The translations under genes were made by a program, and so were the position numbers. A DNA stretch of 64,000 nucleotides, from positions 1-64,000 of the forward strand of contig JABXHN010000016.1 of the NCBI GenBank assembly GCA_013373635.1, read 5' to 3'. Shown piece after piece: positions 25,222 to 35,535 of this stretch. The stretch comes from Flavobacteriaceae bacterium. Lineage in GTDB: Bacteria > Bacteroidota > Bacteroidia > Flavobacteriales > Flavobacteriaceae. Within the stretch, counting starts at the first letter, position 1; each line of letters opens with the position of its first letter. Under the pieces are notes generated by a model. The model was not told the DNA's origin. It saw nothing but the letters and a program-made list of their open reading frames with translations, and searched no databases.

Positions 25222-27912
25222 ATGGCAGATAATGCGACAATAAGGCTCAATAAAGTTTTAAGAGAACTCAATATTTCACTCGATAGAGCAGTGGATTACC
25301 TCAAATCTAAAGATATAGATATTGAGGCTCGTCCTACTACTAAAATCTCAGAGGAGGTTCATCAAGTGTTATTGGATGAGTTTCAAACCGATATGACCAA
25401 AAAAGTTGCTTCTAAGGAAGTGAGTGAAGAGAAGCGCAAGGAAAAGGAAGCTTTATTAGCGAAGCTAGAGCAGGAGCAAGAAGAAAAGCGCGTAGCTCAA
25501 GAGAAAAAAGAAACTGAAGTTATCAAGGCTAAAAGTGGATTGCACAAACCAAAAATGGTTGGTAAAATCGATTTGGATGCTGATAAGAAAAAGGTAGAAC
25601 CTGAGGTTGAAGCACCTAAAGAAGAACCAAAGGAAGTTGAAGCTGCTCCAGTAGTAGAAGAATCAACCCCTGAAGTTGTAGTAAAGGTTGAAGAGCCTGT
25701 GGTTGTTGAGAAGGTCAAAGAATCTGAACCTGAAGTCAAAAATGAAGAAGAGGTTGTCGAAGAGAAGAAAGACGACAATCATAAAACTCAGTACACAAAA
25801 CTTTCAGGACCTAAGATTACAGGTGATAAGATTGATTTAAGTCAGTTTAATAAGCCTAAAAAGAAAAAGGTTGCTCCAGCTACTGATGATAGCAAGGATG
25901 ATAAGAAACGCAAGCGTAAAAGAATTAGTTCTACGAATGCTTCAAGAGATAATACTAAAGCTAAAAGAGGAGCAGCTGGTAAGCGTCCAGCTATAATCAA
26001 GGAAGGTCCTTCTGACGAAGAAGTGCAAAGACAAGTACGTGAAACACTTGAAAAACTTCAAGGAAAGTCTAAAGGTAAAGGAGCTAAGTATCGTAGAGAT
26101 AAGAGGGAGCAACACAAACAACAGTTTGAACAAGAAAAAGAGCAGCAAGAATTAGAAAGCAAAATCTTAAAAGTAACTGAATTTGTTACTGCTAATGAGA
26201 TTGCAACTATGATGGATGTGTCTCCGACTCAAATTATTTCAGCTTGTATGTCATTGGGTATGATGGTGACTATGAATCAACGATTGGATGCTGAAACACT
26301 TACTATTGTTGCTGAAGAATTTGGATACAAAGTAGAATTTGTAACTGCTGATGTTGAGGAAGATACTGAAGTTGTAGTAGATGATCCAGAATCCTTAAAA
26401 CCCAGAGCTCCAATTGTAACTGTAATGGGACATGTGGACCACGGTAAAACATCCCTTTTAGATTATATCCGTAAGGAAAATGTGATCGCAGGTGAAAGTG
26501 GAGGAATCACTCAGCACATCGGTGCTTATGGAGTGAAACTCGAAAGTGGAGAACGCATTACATTCTTAGATACTCCTGGTCACGAGGCCTTTACGGCAAT
26601 GCGTGCACGTGGTGCTCAAATTACTGATATTGCAATTATTGTAATTGCAGCGGATGATGATATCATGCCTCAGACAAAAGAAGCGATTGCTCACGCACAA
26701 GCTGCAGGAGTTCCAATCGTTTTTGCAATCAACAAGGTTGACCGACCTACAGCAAATCCTGATAAAATTAAAGAAGGATTGGCAAATATGAATTTATTGG
26801 TAGAAGACTGGGGAGGAAAAGTTCAGTCTCACGATATTTCTGCAAAAACAGGTCAAGGAGTTAGTGAGCTATTAGAAAAAGTACTCTTAGAAGCTGAATT
26901 ATTAGAGCTTAAAGCGAATCCAGATAAATTGGCAGTAGGATCTGTAGTGGAAGCTTTCTTAGATAAAGGTAGGGGTTATGTTTCTACTATCATCGTACAA
27001 GCAGGAACCTTAAAAATTGGGGATTATGTATTAGCTGGTACTTGTAGTGGTAAGGTGAAGGCCATGCACGATGAGAGAGGAAAATCAGTTAAAATTGCTG
27101 GTCCTTCAACTCCAATCTCAATCTTAGGATTGGATGGGGCACCTCAAGCAGGTGATAAGTTCTCCGTTCTTGAAGATGAACGTGAAGCAAAACAAATAGC
27201 CACGAAACGTTCTCAATTACTTAGAGAGCAATCAGTTAGAACACAACGTCACATCACACTTGATGAGATTGGAAGACGAATCGCTCTAGGTGACTTTAAA
27301 GAACTTAATGTGATCCTTAAGGGAGATGTTGATGGTTCAGTTGAAGCACTTACAGATTCATTCCAGAAATTATCTACTGATGAAATTCAAGTGAATATCA
27401 TTCACAAAGGAGTTGGTCCTATTACGGAATCTGATGTCTTATTAGCTTCTGCATCTGATGCAGTTGTGATTGGATTTAACGTTAGGCCGATGGGTAATGC
27501 TCGCGATATAGCTGAAAAAGAAGAAATCGATATCAGAATGTATTCGATCATTTACGATGCGATTAACGATCTTAAAGATGCGATGGAGGGAATGTTGTCT
27601 CCAGAACTCAAAGAGGAAATTACTGGTACCGCTGAAATTAGAGAAACCTTTAAAATCTCTAAGATTGGTACTATTGCTGGATGTATGGTCTTGACTGGTA
27701 AGATTTTTAGAAACTCTCAAATTCGTCTCATTAGAGATGGTGTGGTGATCTTCACAGGTGAATTAGCTTCATTAAAACGTTTTAAAGACGATGTTAAAGA
27801 GGTTGCTAAAGGTTACGATTGTGGATTGCAAGTTAAAAACTACAATGATATTCGTGAATTAGATATCGTGGAGGCCTTCCAAGAAGTTGAGGTTAAGAAA
27901 AAGCTCAAGTAA
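25222..27912 (+). CDS. infB: Translation initiation factor IF-2
   Basis: IF-2 is the GTPase that places initiator tRNA on the ribosome. The 896-residue protein starts with an IF2-N motif ([20 protein letters not shown]), followed by a long, charged, low-complexity stretch (about 60-300, Glu/Val/Lys-rich then Lys/Arg-rich). The G domain has G1 [10 protein letters not shown]3 DTPGHEAF and G4 NKVDRP, then domains II, III and C. The long N-terminal region is typical for Bacteroidota. It is the last gene of its operon; a strong terminator follows. Confidence 0.98.
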   Translation: MADNATIRLNKVLRELNISLDRAVDYLKSKDIDIEARPTTKISEEVHQVLLDEFQTDMTKKVASKEVSEEKRKEKEALLAKLEQEQEEKRVAQEKKETEVIKAKSGLHKPKMVGKIDLDADKKKVEPEVEAPKEEPKEVEAAPVVEESTPEVVVKVEEPVVVEKVKESEPEVKNEEEVVEEKKDDNHKTQYTKLSGPKITGDKIDLSQFNKPKKKKVAPATDDSKDDKKRKRKRISSTNASRDNTKAKRGAAGKRPAIIKEGPSDEEVQRQVRETLEKLQGKSKGKGAKYRRDKREQHKQQFEQEKEQQELESKILKVTEFVTANEIATMMDVSPTQIISACMSLGMMVTMNQRLDAETLTIVAEEFGYKVEFVTADVEEDTEVVVDDPESLKPRAPIVTVMGHVDHGKTSLLDYIRKENVIAGESGGITQHIGAYGVKLESGERITFLDTPGHEAFTAMRARGAQITDIAIIVIAADDDIMPQTKEAIAHAQAAGVPIVFAINKVDRPTANPDKIKEGLANMNLLVEDWGGKVQSHDISAKTGQGVSELLEKVLLEAELLELKANPDKLAVGSVVEAFLDKGRGYVSTIIVQAGTLKIGDYVLAGTCSGKVKAMHDERGKSVKIAGPSTPISILGLDGAPQAGDKFSVLEDEREAKQIATKRSQLLREQSVRTQRHITLDEIGRRIALGDFKELNVILKGDVDGSVEALTDSFQKLSTDEIQVNIIHKGVGPITESDVLLASASDAVVIGFNVRPMGNARDIAEKEEIDIRMYSIIYDAINDLKDAMEGMLSPELKEEITGTAEIRETFKISKIGTIAGCMVLTGKIFRNSQIRLIRDGVVIFTGELASLKRFKDDVKEVAKGYDCGLQVKNYNDIRELDIVEAFQEVEVKKKLK

Positions 27913-27931
27913 AATAAACTTTATATCAAAT

Positions 27932-27963
27932 AAAAAATCCAGTATGTCTACTGGATTTTTTTT
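27932..27963 (+). terminator. Bidirectional terminator between infB and the SPOR gene
   Basis: A 13-bp stem AAAAAATCCAGTA/TACTGGATTTTTT (27932-27944, 27949-27961) with a four-base loop and a T run on both strands. It serves infB on the plus strand and, overlapping its stop, the convergent SPOR gene. Confidence 0.92.
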
Positions 27964-28328
27964 GGTTTTAAAAGTACGGAAGCGGGATATTTCTTCCTCA
28001 GTGCAATGAGGTTTTTTTCAGCCTCTAAACGAGTTTTGAATGCTCCAACTCGAACTCTGTAACTAGGAGAAATAAAATCGAGACTTACAGGCCAATCTAC
28101 AAAGGCTTCAATTGCTTCTTTTTCGATTTCTTGTGCCTGATTCAATCCTCCTGAGAATATTTGTATTCTATAGTCACTAACTTTGAACTGATAATCCTTA
28201 TAAGCATCTAATAAAAGGCTAATTTTTTGCTTTTCATCCATTTCAGCCAAAGCCAAACTATCTATTTGGGAATAAGTAATGGAGCTGTAAAACCCTATTA
28301 AAATGAGTATTAATCCTTTCTTTTTCAT
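27948..28328 (-). CDS. Secreted SPOR-domain protein
   Basis: This 126-residue protein has a signal peptide (hydrophobic 5-20, ending SITYSQ) and a C-terminal SPOR domain (about 55-126: YRIQIFSGG, VRVGAFKTRLEAEKNLIALR), which in other proteins binds denuded peptidoglycan strands at division sites. It should be periplasmic. It is transcribed alone, divergently from actA. Its stop lies in the shared terminator with infB. Confidence 0.88.
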   Translation of the reverse strand: MKKKGLILILIGFYSSITYSQIDSLALAEMDEKQKISLLLDAYKDYQFKVSDYRIQIFSGGLNQAQEIEKEAIEAFVDWPVSLDFISPSYRVRVGAFKTRLEAEKNLIALRKKYPASVLLKPKKIQ

Positions 28329-28453
28329 TGTTTTAAATTCTTATTCAAAGATATTACAAAGCTTGTGCCAAATGGTAAAAACAACACTATTTAGACTGAT
28401 TATAAATTAAAAATTTACAAACCCTTAACAATTCATAAATAAAGTTGTTTGTT

Positions 28454-28461
28454 TATTTTTG
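28454..28461 (+). promoter_or_regulatory. Possible -7 box for the alternative complex III operon
   Basis: TATTTTTG matches TAnnTTTG, 69 bases before the actA start. No clear TTTG is found at the usual upstream distance, so an activator may be needed or the call may be wrong. Confidence 0.4.
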
Positions 28462-28530
28462 TTGCGGTGTTTTTTTAAAATATTTGAAAAAGAAAATCAA
28501 TTAAATTATATACAGCAATAACTATATAAT

Positions 28531-29838
28531 ATGAAACAGGTACTCTACCGCAATCCAATTACTTTCTTCTTTGGAGCACTTATGGCTCTTTTAATGCTAG
28601 CTCCAGCATCTGTTCAAGCGCAAGAACTTGGTGATGCCGCTAAAGGGAAGCAATTATTTAATCAGAACTGTGCTGCTTGTCACGCTTTAAATAGAAAGAT
28701 GACAGGACCTGCTCTAGCCGGAGTGTACGACAAGTACGAAGGTGATCTCGAGTGGCTAAGCAAATGGATCAGAAACAACCAATCGTTGATAAAAGCTGGT
28801 GATGATCGTGCATTAGCAATTTACAATGAGTACAATCAGGCTCAAATGAATGCGTTTCCAACATTGAGTGATCAAGATATCAAAGATATTCTTGCTTACA
28901 CTCAAGCACCTCCTCCTGCGCCAGTTCAGGCAACTGCTGTTGCAACTTCAGGAGCTGTAGCTTCTTCAAATCAAACAGGAGTGAGCTCTGATGTGCTTTT
29001 GGGAGCTTTAGCGCTCGTGCTTGGTCTACTGTTGTTAATGTTGTACCTAGTTACCAAAACACTGAAGCGCTTTGCAAATGCGAATGGCATTGAAGTGGAA
29101 GTCACTAAGCGTAAACCACTTTGGAAGGCATATGCAGAAAATCAGTTCTTGATTTTGGTAACGGTTATTGTGTTGTTACTTGCATCAGCTTATCATATGT
29201 ATGGTTATTTTATGCAAGTTGGTGTAGATCAAGGATATGCTCCAATTCAATCGATTCATTTTTCTCATAAAATTCACGCTGGAGATAACAAAATTGACTG
29301 TAAGTTTTGTCACTCATCAGCAAGATCATCGAAACACTCAGGAATTCCTTCATTGGAAAACTGTATGAATTGCCACAAGTCAATTTACGAGTACAAAGGA
29401 AATCCAGAGGGTCCTTCTGCTGAAGATTTAGCGAATGGCTATACCAACGAATTCTATACTGGTGAGATTAAAAAACTATACGCTGCTGTTGGGTGGGACG
29501 AAGAATCAATGCAATATACAGGAGAATCACAGCCAGTAGAATGGGTTCGTGTACACAAGCTTCCTGATTTAGCTTATTTCAATCACTCACAACACGTAAC
29601 AGTTGCAGGTGTAGAATGTCAAACTTGTCACGGTCCTGTAGAGACGATGGAGATTTTGCAACAACACGCTCCGCTTACTATGGGATGGTGTATCAACTGT
29701 CACAGACAGACCAACGTCAATGTTAAAGATAATAAGTACTACGAGAGTATACACAAGGCTCTATCTGAGAAATATGGAGTTGAAGAGCTGACCGCAGCTC
29801 AAATGGGTGGACTCGAATGTGGTAAATGTCACTATTAA
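28531..29838 (+). CDS. actA: Alternative complex III subunit A, multiheme cytochrome c fused to a monoheme domain
   Basis: ActA carries electrons in the menaquinol:cytochrome c oxidoreductase called alternative complex III. The 435-residue precursor has a signal peptide (1-30, ending VQAQ), a class I cytochrome c domain (CAACH at 47-51, with Met candidate in QMNAFPTLSDQ), two helices (about 158-178 and 205-225) and a pentaheme part with CKFCH, CMNCH, CQTCH, CINCH and CGKCH. Six heme motifs are thus present. The N-terminal monoheme fusion is usual in Bacteroidota. It opens the operon actABCDEF-coxBA. Confidence 0.94.
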   Translation: MKQVLYRNPITFFFGALMALLMLAPASVQAQELGDAAKGKQLFNQNCAACHALNRKMTGPALAGVYDKYEGDLEWLSKWIRNNQSLIKAGDDRALAIYNEYNQAQMNAFPTLSDQDIKDILAYTQAPPPAPVQATAVATSGAVASSNQTGVSSDVLLGALALVLGLLLLMLYLVTKTLKRFANANGIEVEVTKRKPLWKAYAENQFLILVTVIVLLLASAYHMYGYFMQVGVDQGYAPIQSIHFSHKIHAGDNKIDCKFCHSSARSSKHSGIPSLENCMNCHKSIYEYKGNPEGPSAEDLANGYTNEFYTGEIKKLYAAVGWDEESMQYTGESQPVEWVRVHKLPDLAYFNHSQHVTVAGVECQTCHGPVETMEILQQHAPLTMGWCINCHRQTNVNVKDNKYYESIHKALSEKYGVEELTAAQMGGLECGKCHY

Positions 29839-29867
29839 TCAATTAGAAACAGAAGAACATTATATAT

Positions 29868-32800
29868 ATGGCATCAAACAAAGTATACTGGAAAAACGAA
29901 GCGGAATTAAATCCGAACGATTCCATTGTTGAGACGCTAAGGCACAATGAATTTGTTGAGAAGTTACCTGTAGATCGATTTATGGGTGATAAGGAAACAC
30001 TTTCTGAAACATCAACCAATAGACGAGATTTCTTGAAATTTGTTGGCTTTAGTACGGCTGCAGCTTCCTTAGCTGCTTGTGAGGGACCTGTTGTTAAGTC
30101 CATTCCTTATGTAGTGCAGCCAGAAGAGATTATTCCAGGAATCGCAAATTATTACGCAACAACAATTGCTAATGGTTTTGATTTTGCTAGTATCTTAGTA
30201 AAAACTAGAGAAGGAAGACCCATCAAGGTTGAAAATAACAAAGAAGCTTCCGTAAAGGGGGTAGCGAATGCTCGTGTTCAAGCTTCTGTTTTATCACTTT
30301 ATGATTCAACACGTCTTCAGGGACCACGTAAAGGTTCTGAATCCATTTCATGGGATGACTTAGACGTTGCAGTAATATCACATCTAGAAGCGACTAAGTC
30401 TGATTCTAAATCGGTTGTTTTATTGACACCGACCTATGCGAGTCCATCGACTGCAAAATTGATCGCTGAACTCCAAGATAAATATCCTCAAGTGAAACAC
30501 ATCGCTTATGATGCCGTTTCTTCTGATGCTGCTCTTAATGCTTATGAGGAAGTATATGGAGAACGCGCTTTAGCTGATTATAATTTTGCAAAAGCTGAAG
30601 TAATCGTTTCTATCGGTGCAGATTTCTTAGGAGATTGGCAAGGTGGAGGTTATGATTCTGGTTATGCGCAAGGTCGTGTGCCAAAGCATGGTAAAATGTC
30701 AAAACATTACCAAGTAGAAGCCAATATGACACTTTCTGGTGCCAATGCTGATAAACGTGTTATGGCATCTTCAGCTGCACAAAAACAAATGTTAGCTGCC
30801 TTGTATGCGAATTTAACAGATACTTCAGTTTCTGTAAGTTTATCTGATGCACAACAAGCTTCAGTGGAAGCGATGGCAAATGCCGTTAAAAAGGCAGGTT
30901 CTAAAGCAGTTGTAGTAACTGGTTTGGATTGTCAGCATTCTCAAAAAGTTGTTTTAGCTATTAATAATTTCATCAAGAGTGAAGCTTTTGATGCTTCGGC
31001 TCCTAGATACATTCGATCTTCATCAAATGCTGAACTTTCAGCCTTGGTTGCAGATATGAACGCTGGTAAGGTTAGTGCTTTGATCACTGATGGAGTGAAT
31101 CCATCTTACAGTCTACCTAATGCTGCAGATTTCAACGCTGCTTTGTCCAATGTTTCGCTGACGGTTGCGTTTTCACAACTTGCAAATGAAACTGTAGAAG
31201 CGTTTCAATACGCTGCTGCAGCATCTCATTACTTAGAGTCATGGGGTGATGTGGAAATCAAGAAAGGACATTTTGCATTACAGCAACCTACGATTAAAGA
31301 ATTATTTGATACAAGACAAATCCAGACTTCCATCCTAACATGGATAGGACAATCTGATGTTTCTTATTTTGATTACATCAAAACGAACTGGAGCAAGTCA
31401 ATTTTATCAGGAGTGTCGTTTAATGAGGCGCTGCACGATGGTGTCTATTCAAAATCGACATCTGTTGCTAAATATAAATCAATAGATGCTTCCAATGCTG
31501 TAGCTCAAATTGCTTCAGCTACTGCTTCCGATTTTGAACTCCATCTATACACAAAAACAGCGATGGGAGATGGACAAGAGTTCAACAACCCATGGTTGCA
31601 AGAATTGCCAGATCCTATCACCCGTGTGAGTTGGGATAATTATGCTACGGTATCAAAAGTTGATGCATTAGACTTAGGTGTAGTAAATGAAAATGATGCT
31701 AATGGTGGGTTGGACGGATCTTATATCAATCTTACTGTTGGAGGGGTTTCACTTTCTGTTCCTGCGATCATTCAACCAGGTCAAGCACCTGGAACAATTG
31801 GATTAGCCTTAGGATACGGTAAAACGGCTGGATTAAAATCTGAAATGCAAGTTGGAGCAAATGCTTATCCATTGTACCAAAACTTTGCTTCTTCTCAAGA
31901 AGTGTCGGTTTCATTAGGGTCTGGGATGCATGAGTTTGCTTGTGTACAACTCCAAAACACCCTCATGGGTAGAGGAGATATCATTAAGGAAACTACCTTA
32001 GAAGTTTTTAATACCAAAGAAGCGGCACATTGGAACCAAGTTCCAATGGTCTCTCTAGATCATCAAGAGGTAGAAGCTACTTCTGTTAGTCTATGGGATG
32101 ATTTTGATCGTTCGATTGGTCATCACTTCAATCTATCGATTGATTTAAATGCATGTACTGGATGTGGAGCTTGTGTTATCGCATGTCACGCTGAAAACAA
32201 TGTACCGGTAGTTGGTAAATCTGAAATTAGAAAATCAAGAGATATGCACTGGTTGCGTATCGACCGTTACTATTCATCAGAAGAAAATTTTGAAGCGGAT
32301 AACCAGAAGAAAGAAAACTTTAGTGGACTTTTTGGTGATGAAGGTTCCCTTGGAGGGTTCCGTTCGATGGAAGATCCAACTGAAAATCCACAAGTTGCTT
32401 TCCAACCAGTAATGTGTCAGCACTGTAATCACGCACCCTGTGAGACTGTTTGTCCAGTAGCTGCTACTTCGCATTCAAGACAAGGTCAAAATCACATGGC
32501 TTATAACCGTTGTGTTGGAACTCGATACTGCGCGAACAACTGTCCTTACAAGGTTAGACGTTTCAACTGGTTCTTGTATAACAATAATGACGAGTTTGAC
32601 TTCCATATGAACAATGATCTCGGTAAAATGGTGATCAATCCTGACGTAACTGTACGTTCTCGTGGAGTTATGGAGAAGTGTTCGATGTGTATTCAAATGA
32701 CACAGAAAACCATCCTCGATGCCAAACGAGAAGGAAGAGTGATCAAAGATGGAGAATTCCAAACAGCTTGTTCTTCTGCCTGCGGTAATGGAGCTATGGT

Positions 32801-32939
32801 ATTTGGAGATATCAATGATGCTGAAAGTAAAATTACAGCACTTAAAGAAGATGATCGAATGTATCACTTATTAGAGCATGTTGGAACGAAACCAAATGTG
32901 ATGTATCAAGTGAAAGTTAGAAATACATCAGAAGCATAA
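29868..32939 (+). CDS. actB: Alternative complex III subunit B, molybdopterin-like plus iron-sulfur fusion
   Basis: ActB is the large periplasmic subunit carrying the iron-sulfur clusters. The 1023-residue protein has a late Tat/lipoprotein signal (RR at 52-53, lipobox LAAC with C71), a domain related to molybdopterin oxidoreductases (about 90-730), which in this complex holds no molybdenum cofactor, and a ferredoxin-like C-terminal part with four clusters' worth of cysteines: CTGCGACVIAC, CQHCNHAPCETVCP, CVGTRYCANNCP and CSMC...CSSACG. Length and motif order match the family. It lies 29 bases after actA. Confidence 0.95.
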   Translation: MASNKVYWKNEAELNPNDSIVETLRHNEFVEKLPVDRFMGDKETLSETSTNRRDFLKFVGFSTAAASLAACEGPVVKSIPYVVQPEEIIPGIANYYATTIANGFDFASILVKTREGRPIKVENNKEASVKGVANARVQASVLSLYDSTRLQGPRKGSESISWDDLDVAVISHLEATKSDSKSVVLLTPTYASPSTAKLIAELQDKYPQVKHIAYDAVSSDAALNAYEEVYGERALADYNFAKAEVIVSIGADFLGDWQGGGYDSGYAQGRVPKHGKMSKHYQVEANMTLSGANADKRVMASSAAQKQMLAALYANLTDTSVSVSLSDAQQASVEAMANAVKKAGSKAVVVTGLDCQHSQKVVLAINNFIKSEAFDASAPRYIRSSSNAELSALVADMNAGKVSALITDGVNPSYSLPNAADFNAALSNVSLTVAFSQLANETVEAFQYAAAASHYLESWGDVEIKKGHFALQQPTIKELFDTRQIQTSILTWIGQSDVSYFDYIKTNWSKSILSGVSFNEALHDGVYSKSTSVAKYKSIDASNAVAQIASATASDFELHLYTKTAMGDGQEFNNPWLQELPDPITRVSWDNYATVSKVDALDLGVVNENDANGGLDGSYINLTVGGVSLSVPAIIQPGQAPGTIGLALGYGKTAGLKSEMQVGANAYPLYQNFASSQEVSVSLGSGMHEFACVQLQNTLMGRGDIIKETTLEVFNTKEAAHWNQVPMVSLDHQEVEATSVSLWDDFDRSIGHHFNLSIDLNACTGCGACVIACHAENNVPVVGKSEIRKSRDMHWLRIDRYYSSEENFEADNQKKENFSGLFGDEGSLGGFRSMEDPTENPQVAFQPVMCQHCNHAPCETVCPVAATSHSRQGQNHMAYNRCVGTRYCANNCPYKVRRFNWFLYNNNDEFDFHMNNDLGKMVINPDVTVRSRGVMEKCSMCIQMTQKTILDAKREGRVIKDGEFQTACSSACGNGAMVFGDINDAESKITALKEDDRMYHLLEHVGTKPNVMYQVKVRNTSEA

Positions 32940-32971
32940 TCATAAATAACGAACGTAACTAGAAATATATT

Positions 32972-34420
32972 ATGGCGTCGCATTACGAAGCACCTATACG
33001 TAAACCACTTGTTTTAGGAGACAAAGGTTACCACGATGTAACTGAGGACATCGCTGCTCCTGTTGAAGGAAAGGCCAATAAACATTGGTGGATCGTTTTT
33101 TCAATTGCACTTACTGCCTTTCTTTGGGGATTGGGTAGTATTATTTACACTATCTCAACAGGTATTGGTACTTGGGGATTAAACAAGACCGTAGGATGGG
33201 CTTGGGATATTACCAACTTTGTTTGGTGGGTAGGAATTGGTCACGCAGGAACGTTAATTTCTGCAGTACTCTTACTTTTCAGACAAAAATGGAGAATGGC
33301 TGTCAACAGATCAGCAGAAGCAATGACAATTTTCTCAGTAGTTCAAGCGGGATTATTTCCAATCATTCACATGGGTCGTCCTTGGTTGGCATATTGGGTT
33401 GTTCCTATTCCTAACCAGTTTGGATCGTTGTGGGTTAACTTTAATTCACCACTTCTTTGGGATGTATTTGCGATTTCAACGTATTTATCGGTTTCATTAG
33501 TATTCTGGTGGACTGGTTTACTTCCTGATTTTGCGATGATTCGTGACCGAGCTGTCAAACCATTTCAAAAGAAGATTTATTCTTTAGTAAGTTTTGGTTG
33601 GACAGGACGTGCAAAAGATTGGCAACGTTTTGAAGAAGTTTCACTGGTTTTAGCTGGTTTAGCTACCCCATTAGTACTTTCAGTGCACACCATTGTATCA
33701 TTTGACTTCGCAACATCTGTAATTCCTGGATGGCATACGACTATCTTTCCACCATACTTCGTAGCTGGTGCTATTTTCTCAGGATTTGCGATGGTAAATA
33801 CACTTTTGATCATTATGAGAAAAGTGTCTAATCTGGAAGCTTATATCACAATTCAACACATTGAACTCATGAACATTGTCATCATGATTACTGGTTCTAT
33901 TGTAGGTTGTGCTTATATTACTGAATTATTCGTTGCGTGGTATTCTGGAGTCGAGTACGAACAGTACGCTTTCTTGAACAGAGCAACTGGTCCTTACGCT
34001 TGGGCCTACTGGTCGATGATGACTTGTAACGTATTTTCTCCACAATTTATGTGGTTTAAAAAACTGAGAACTTCAATTATGTTCTCGTTCTTTATCTCTA
34101 TTGTCGTAAACATCGGAATGTGGTTTGAGCGTTTCGTAATTATTGTGACTTCACTTCACAGAGATTACTTACCTTCTTCATGGACCATGTTCTCTCCAAC
34201 TTTCGTCGACATTGGGATTTTTGTCGGAACCATAGGATTCTTCTTTGTGCTCTTCTTATTATATGCGCGTACGTTCCCTGTGATCGCTCAAGCTGAGGTA
34301 AAGACCATTTTAAAATCTTCTGGAGAGAAATACAAGAAATTAAGAGAAGCTGGAAAACCTTTGTATGAAATGCCAAAGGCGGCTGCTAAAATAGTTCAAT
34401 CAACTAAAAAGGATCAATAG
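32972..34420 (+). CDS. actC: Alternative complex III subunit C (NrfD/PsrC-type quinol-binding membrane subunit)
   Basis: ActC is the NrfD-like membrane subunit where menaquinol is oxidised. The 482-residue protein has a hydrophilic N-terminus and about ten membrane helices. Recognisable features are WWVGIGHAGTLISAVL, IHMGRPWLAYW and the conserved HTIVSFDFA, WHTTIFPPYFVAGAIFSGFA sections. A soluble basic tail ends the protein. It lies 32 bases after actB, and actD starts two bases after its stop. Confidence 0.95.
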   Translation: MASHYEAPIRKPLVLGDKGYHDVTEDIAAPVEGKANKHWWIVFSIALTAFLWGLGSIIYTISTGIGTWGLNKTVGWAWDITNFVWWVGIGHAGTLISAVLLLFRQKWRMAVNRSAEAMTIFSVVQAGLFPIIHMGRPWLAYWVVPIPNQFGSLWVNFNSPLLWDVFAISTYLSVSLVFWWTGLLPDFAMIRDRAVKPFQKKIYSLVSFGWTGRAKDWQRFEEVSLVLAGLATPLVLSVHTIVSFDFATSVIPGWHTTIFPPYFVAGAIFSGFAMVNTLLIIMRKVSNLEAYITIQHIELMNIVIMITGSIVGCAYITELFVAWYSGVEYEQYAFLNRATGPYAWAYWSMMTCNVFSPQFMWFKKLRTSIMFSFFISIVVNIGMWFERFVIIVTSLHRDYLPSSWTMFSPTFVDIGIFVGTIGFFFVLFLLYARTFPVIAQAEVKTILKSSGEKYKKLREAGKPLYEMPKAAAKIVQSTKKDQ

Positions 34421-34422
34421 TT

Positions 34423-34944
34423 ATGGCATCTAAAGTAGTTCAAGCATTTTATAACGACGACGATATCCTATTGTTAGCTGTTAAGAAAGTAAAAGAAGCT
34501 AAATATCACATAGAAGAGGTATACACTCCTTTTCCTGTTCATGGATTGGATAAGGCGATGGGTCTTGCTCCAACTAGAATTGCAATTGCAGCCTTCATCT
34601 ATGGTCTGATTGGACTTAGTGTTGCGATTGTGATGATGAACTTTATCATGATTCAAGACTGGCCTCAAGATATTGGAGGAAAACCAAGTTTTTCTTATTT
34701 AGAAAATATGCCTGCATTCGTTCCAATTATGTTCGAGTTAACTGTATTTTTCGCAGCTCACTTAATGGTGATCACTTTTTATATGCGCTCTAAATTGTGG
34801 CCTTTCAAAAAGGCTGAAAATCCTGATGTTCGATCAACAGATGATCATTTTGTTATGGAAATTTTAGCAGGTGATCACGAGTCGGACATCATCGAGCTTT
34901 TATCTGAAACTGGAGCCGTAGAAATTAAATCTGAAGAAAAGTAG
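34423..34944 (+). CDS. actD: Alternative complex III subunit D (DUF3341)
   Basis: ActD is a small membrane subunit of the complex, family DUF3341. The 173-residue protein has an N-terminal soluble ferredoxin-like fold, the typical HGLDKAMGL segment, two helices (about 56-78 and 99-122) and an acidic C-terminal tail. It is coupled to actC (2 bases) and to actE (10 bases). Confidence 0.93.
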   Translation: MASKVVQAFYNDDDILLLAVKKVKEAKYHIEEVYTPFPVHGLDKAMGLAPTRIAIAAFIYGLIGLSVAIVMMNFIMIQDWPQDIGGKPSFSYLENMPAFVPIMFELTVFFAAHLMVITFYMRSKLWPFKKAENPDVRSTDDHFVMEILAGDHESDIIELLSETGAVEIKSEEK

Positions 34945-34954
34945 TAAGTAGATC

Positions 34955-35515
34955 ATGAAATATAGTATAAAAACCATAGTATTCGTTGCATTGATAGCCC
35001 TTTTAGGTTCTTGCAATAATGATAAGAATAGTAGAAATTACGTTTTCTTTCCAAATATGTATGAGGATGTAGGTTACGATACCTACGCTCCTGTGGCATT
35101 TATGAATGCTTCTGCTGCTTTAACTCCTCCTGCGCACACGATTGCAAGAGGTCACCTGCCTTACGATTATGCAAACACTCCTAATGGGAAGGATGCAGCT
35201 CGTTTTCAACCAGTGCCATTTTCAGATTTAAATTCTGAAGCGAATCTGAAAGCTGGTAAGGAACTTTACAACATCTATTGTGCCGTATGTCATGGCACCA
35301 AAGGTAATGGTCAAGGGAATCTAGTAATGCGAGAAAAGATTTTAGGGGTTCCTTCTTATGCAGATGCAGCTAGAAATATTACCATAGGGACAGCTTACCA
35401 TACAATCTTTTACGGATTAAATTCAATGGGTTCTTACAAGAATCAATTAAACTTTAAAGAGCGCTGGTTAGTTTCAAATTACGTGATGAAGCTAAAGAAA
35501 GACTTAACAAAATAA
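34955..35515 (+). CDS. actE: Alternative complex III subunit E, monoheme cytochrome c lipoprotein
   Basis: ActE is a membrane-anchored cytochrome c of the complex. The 186-residue precursor has a lipobox LGSC (C20), a linker with PPAHTIARGHLPYDY, and one heme site CAVCH in the sequence IYCAVCHGTKGNGQG, with a Met candidate in GLNSMGSYK. It probably passes electrons from the multiheme ActA toward the oxidase. Position and length match the family. Confidence 0.94.
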   Translation: MKYSIKTIVFVALIALLGSCNNDKNSRNYVFFPNMYEDVGYDTYAPVAFMNASAALTPPAHTIARGHLPYDYANTPNGKDAARFQPVPFSDLNSEANLKAGKELYNIYCAVCHGTKGNGQGNLVMREKILGVPSYADAARNITIGTAYHTIFYGLNSMGSYKNQLNFKERWLVSNYVMKLKKDLTK

Positions 35516-35535
35516 TTACCGATAAGTAAAGTAAT

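Noticed and set aside
25497-25778. Ser/Thr-rich minus-strand frame inside infB
   Set aside because: Mirror image of the Glu/Val/Lys repeats in the IF-2 N-terminal region; no start or domain evidence.
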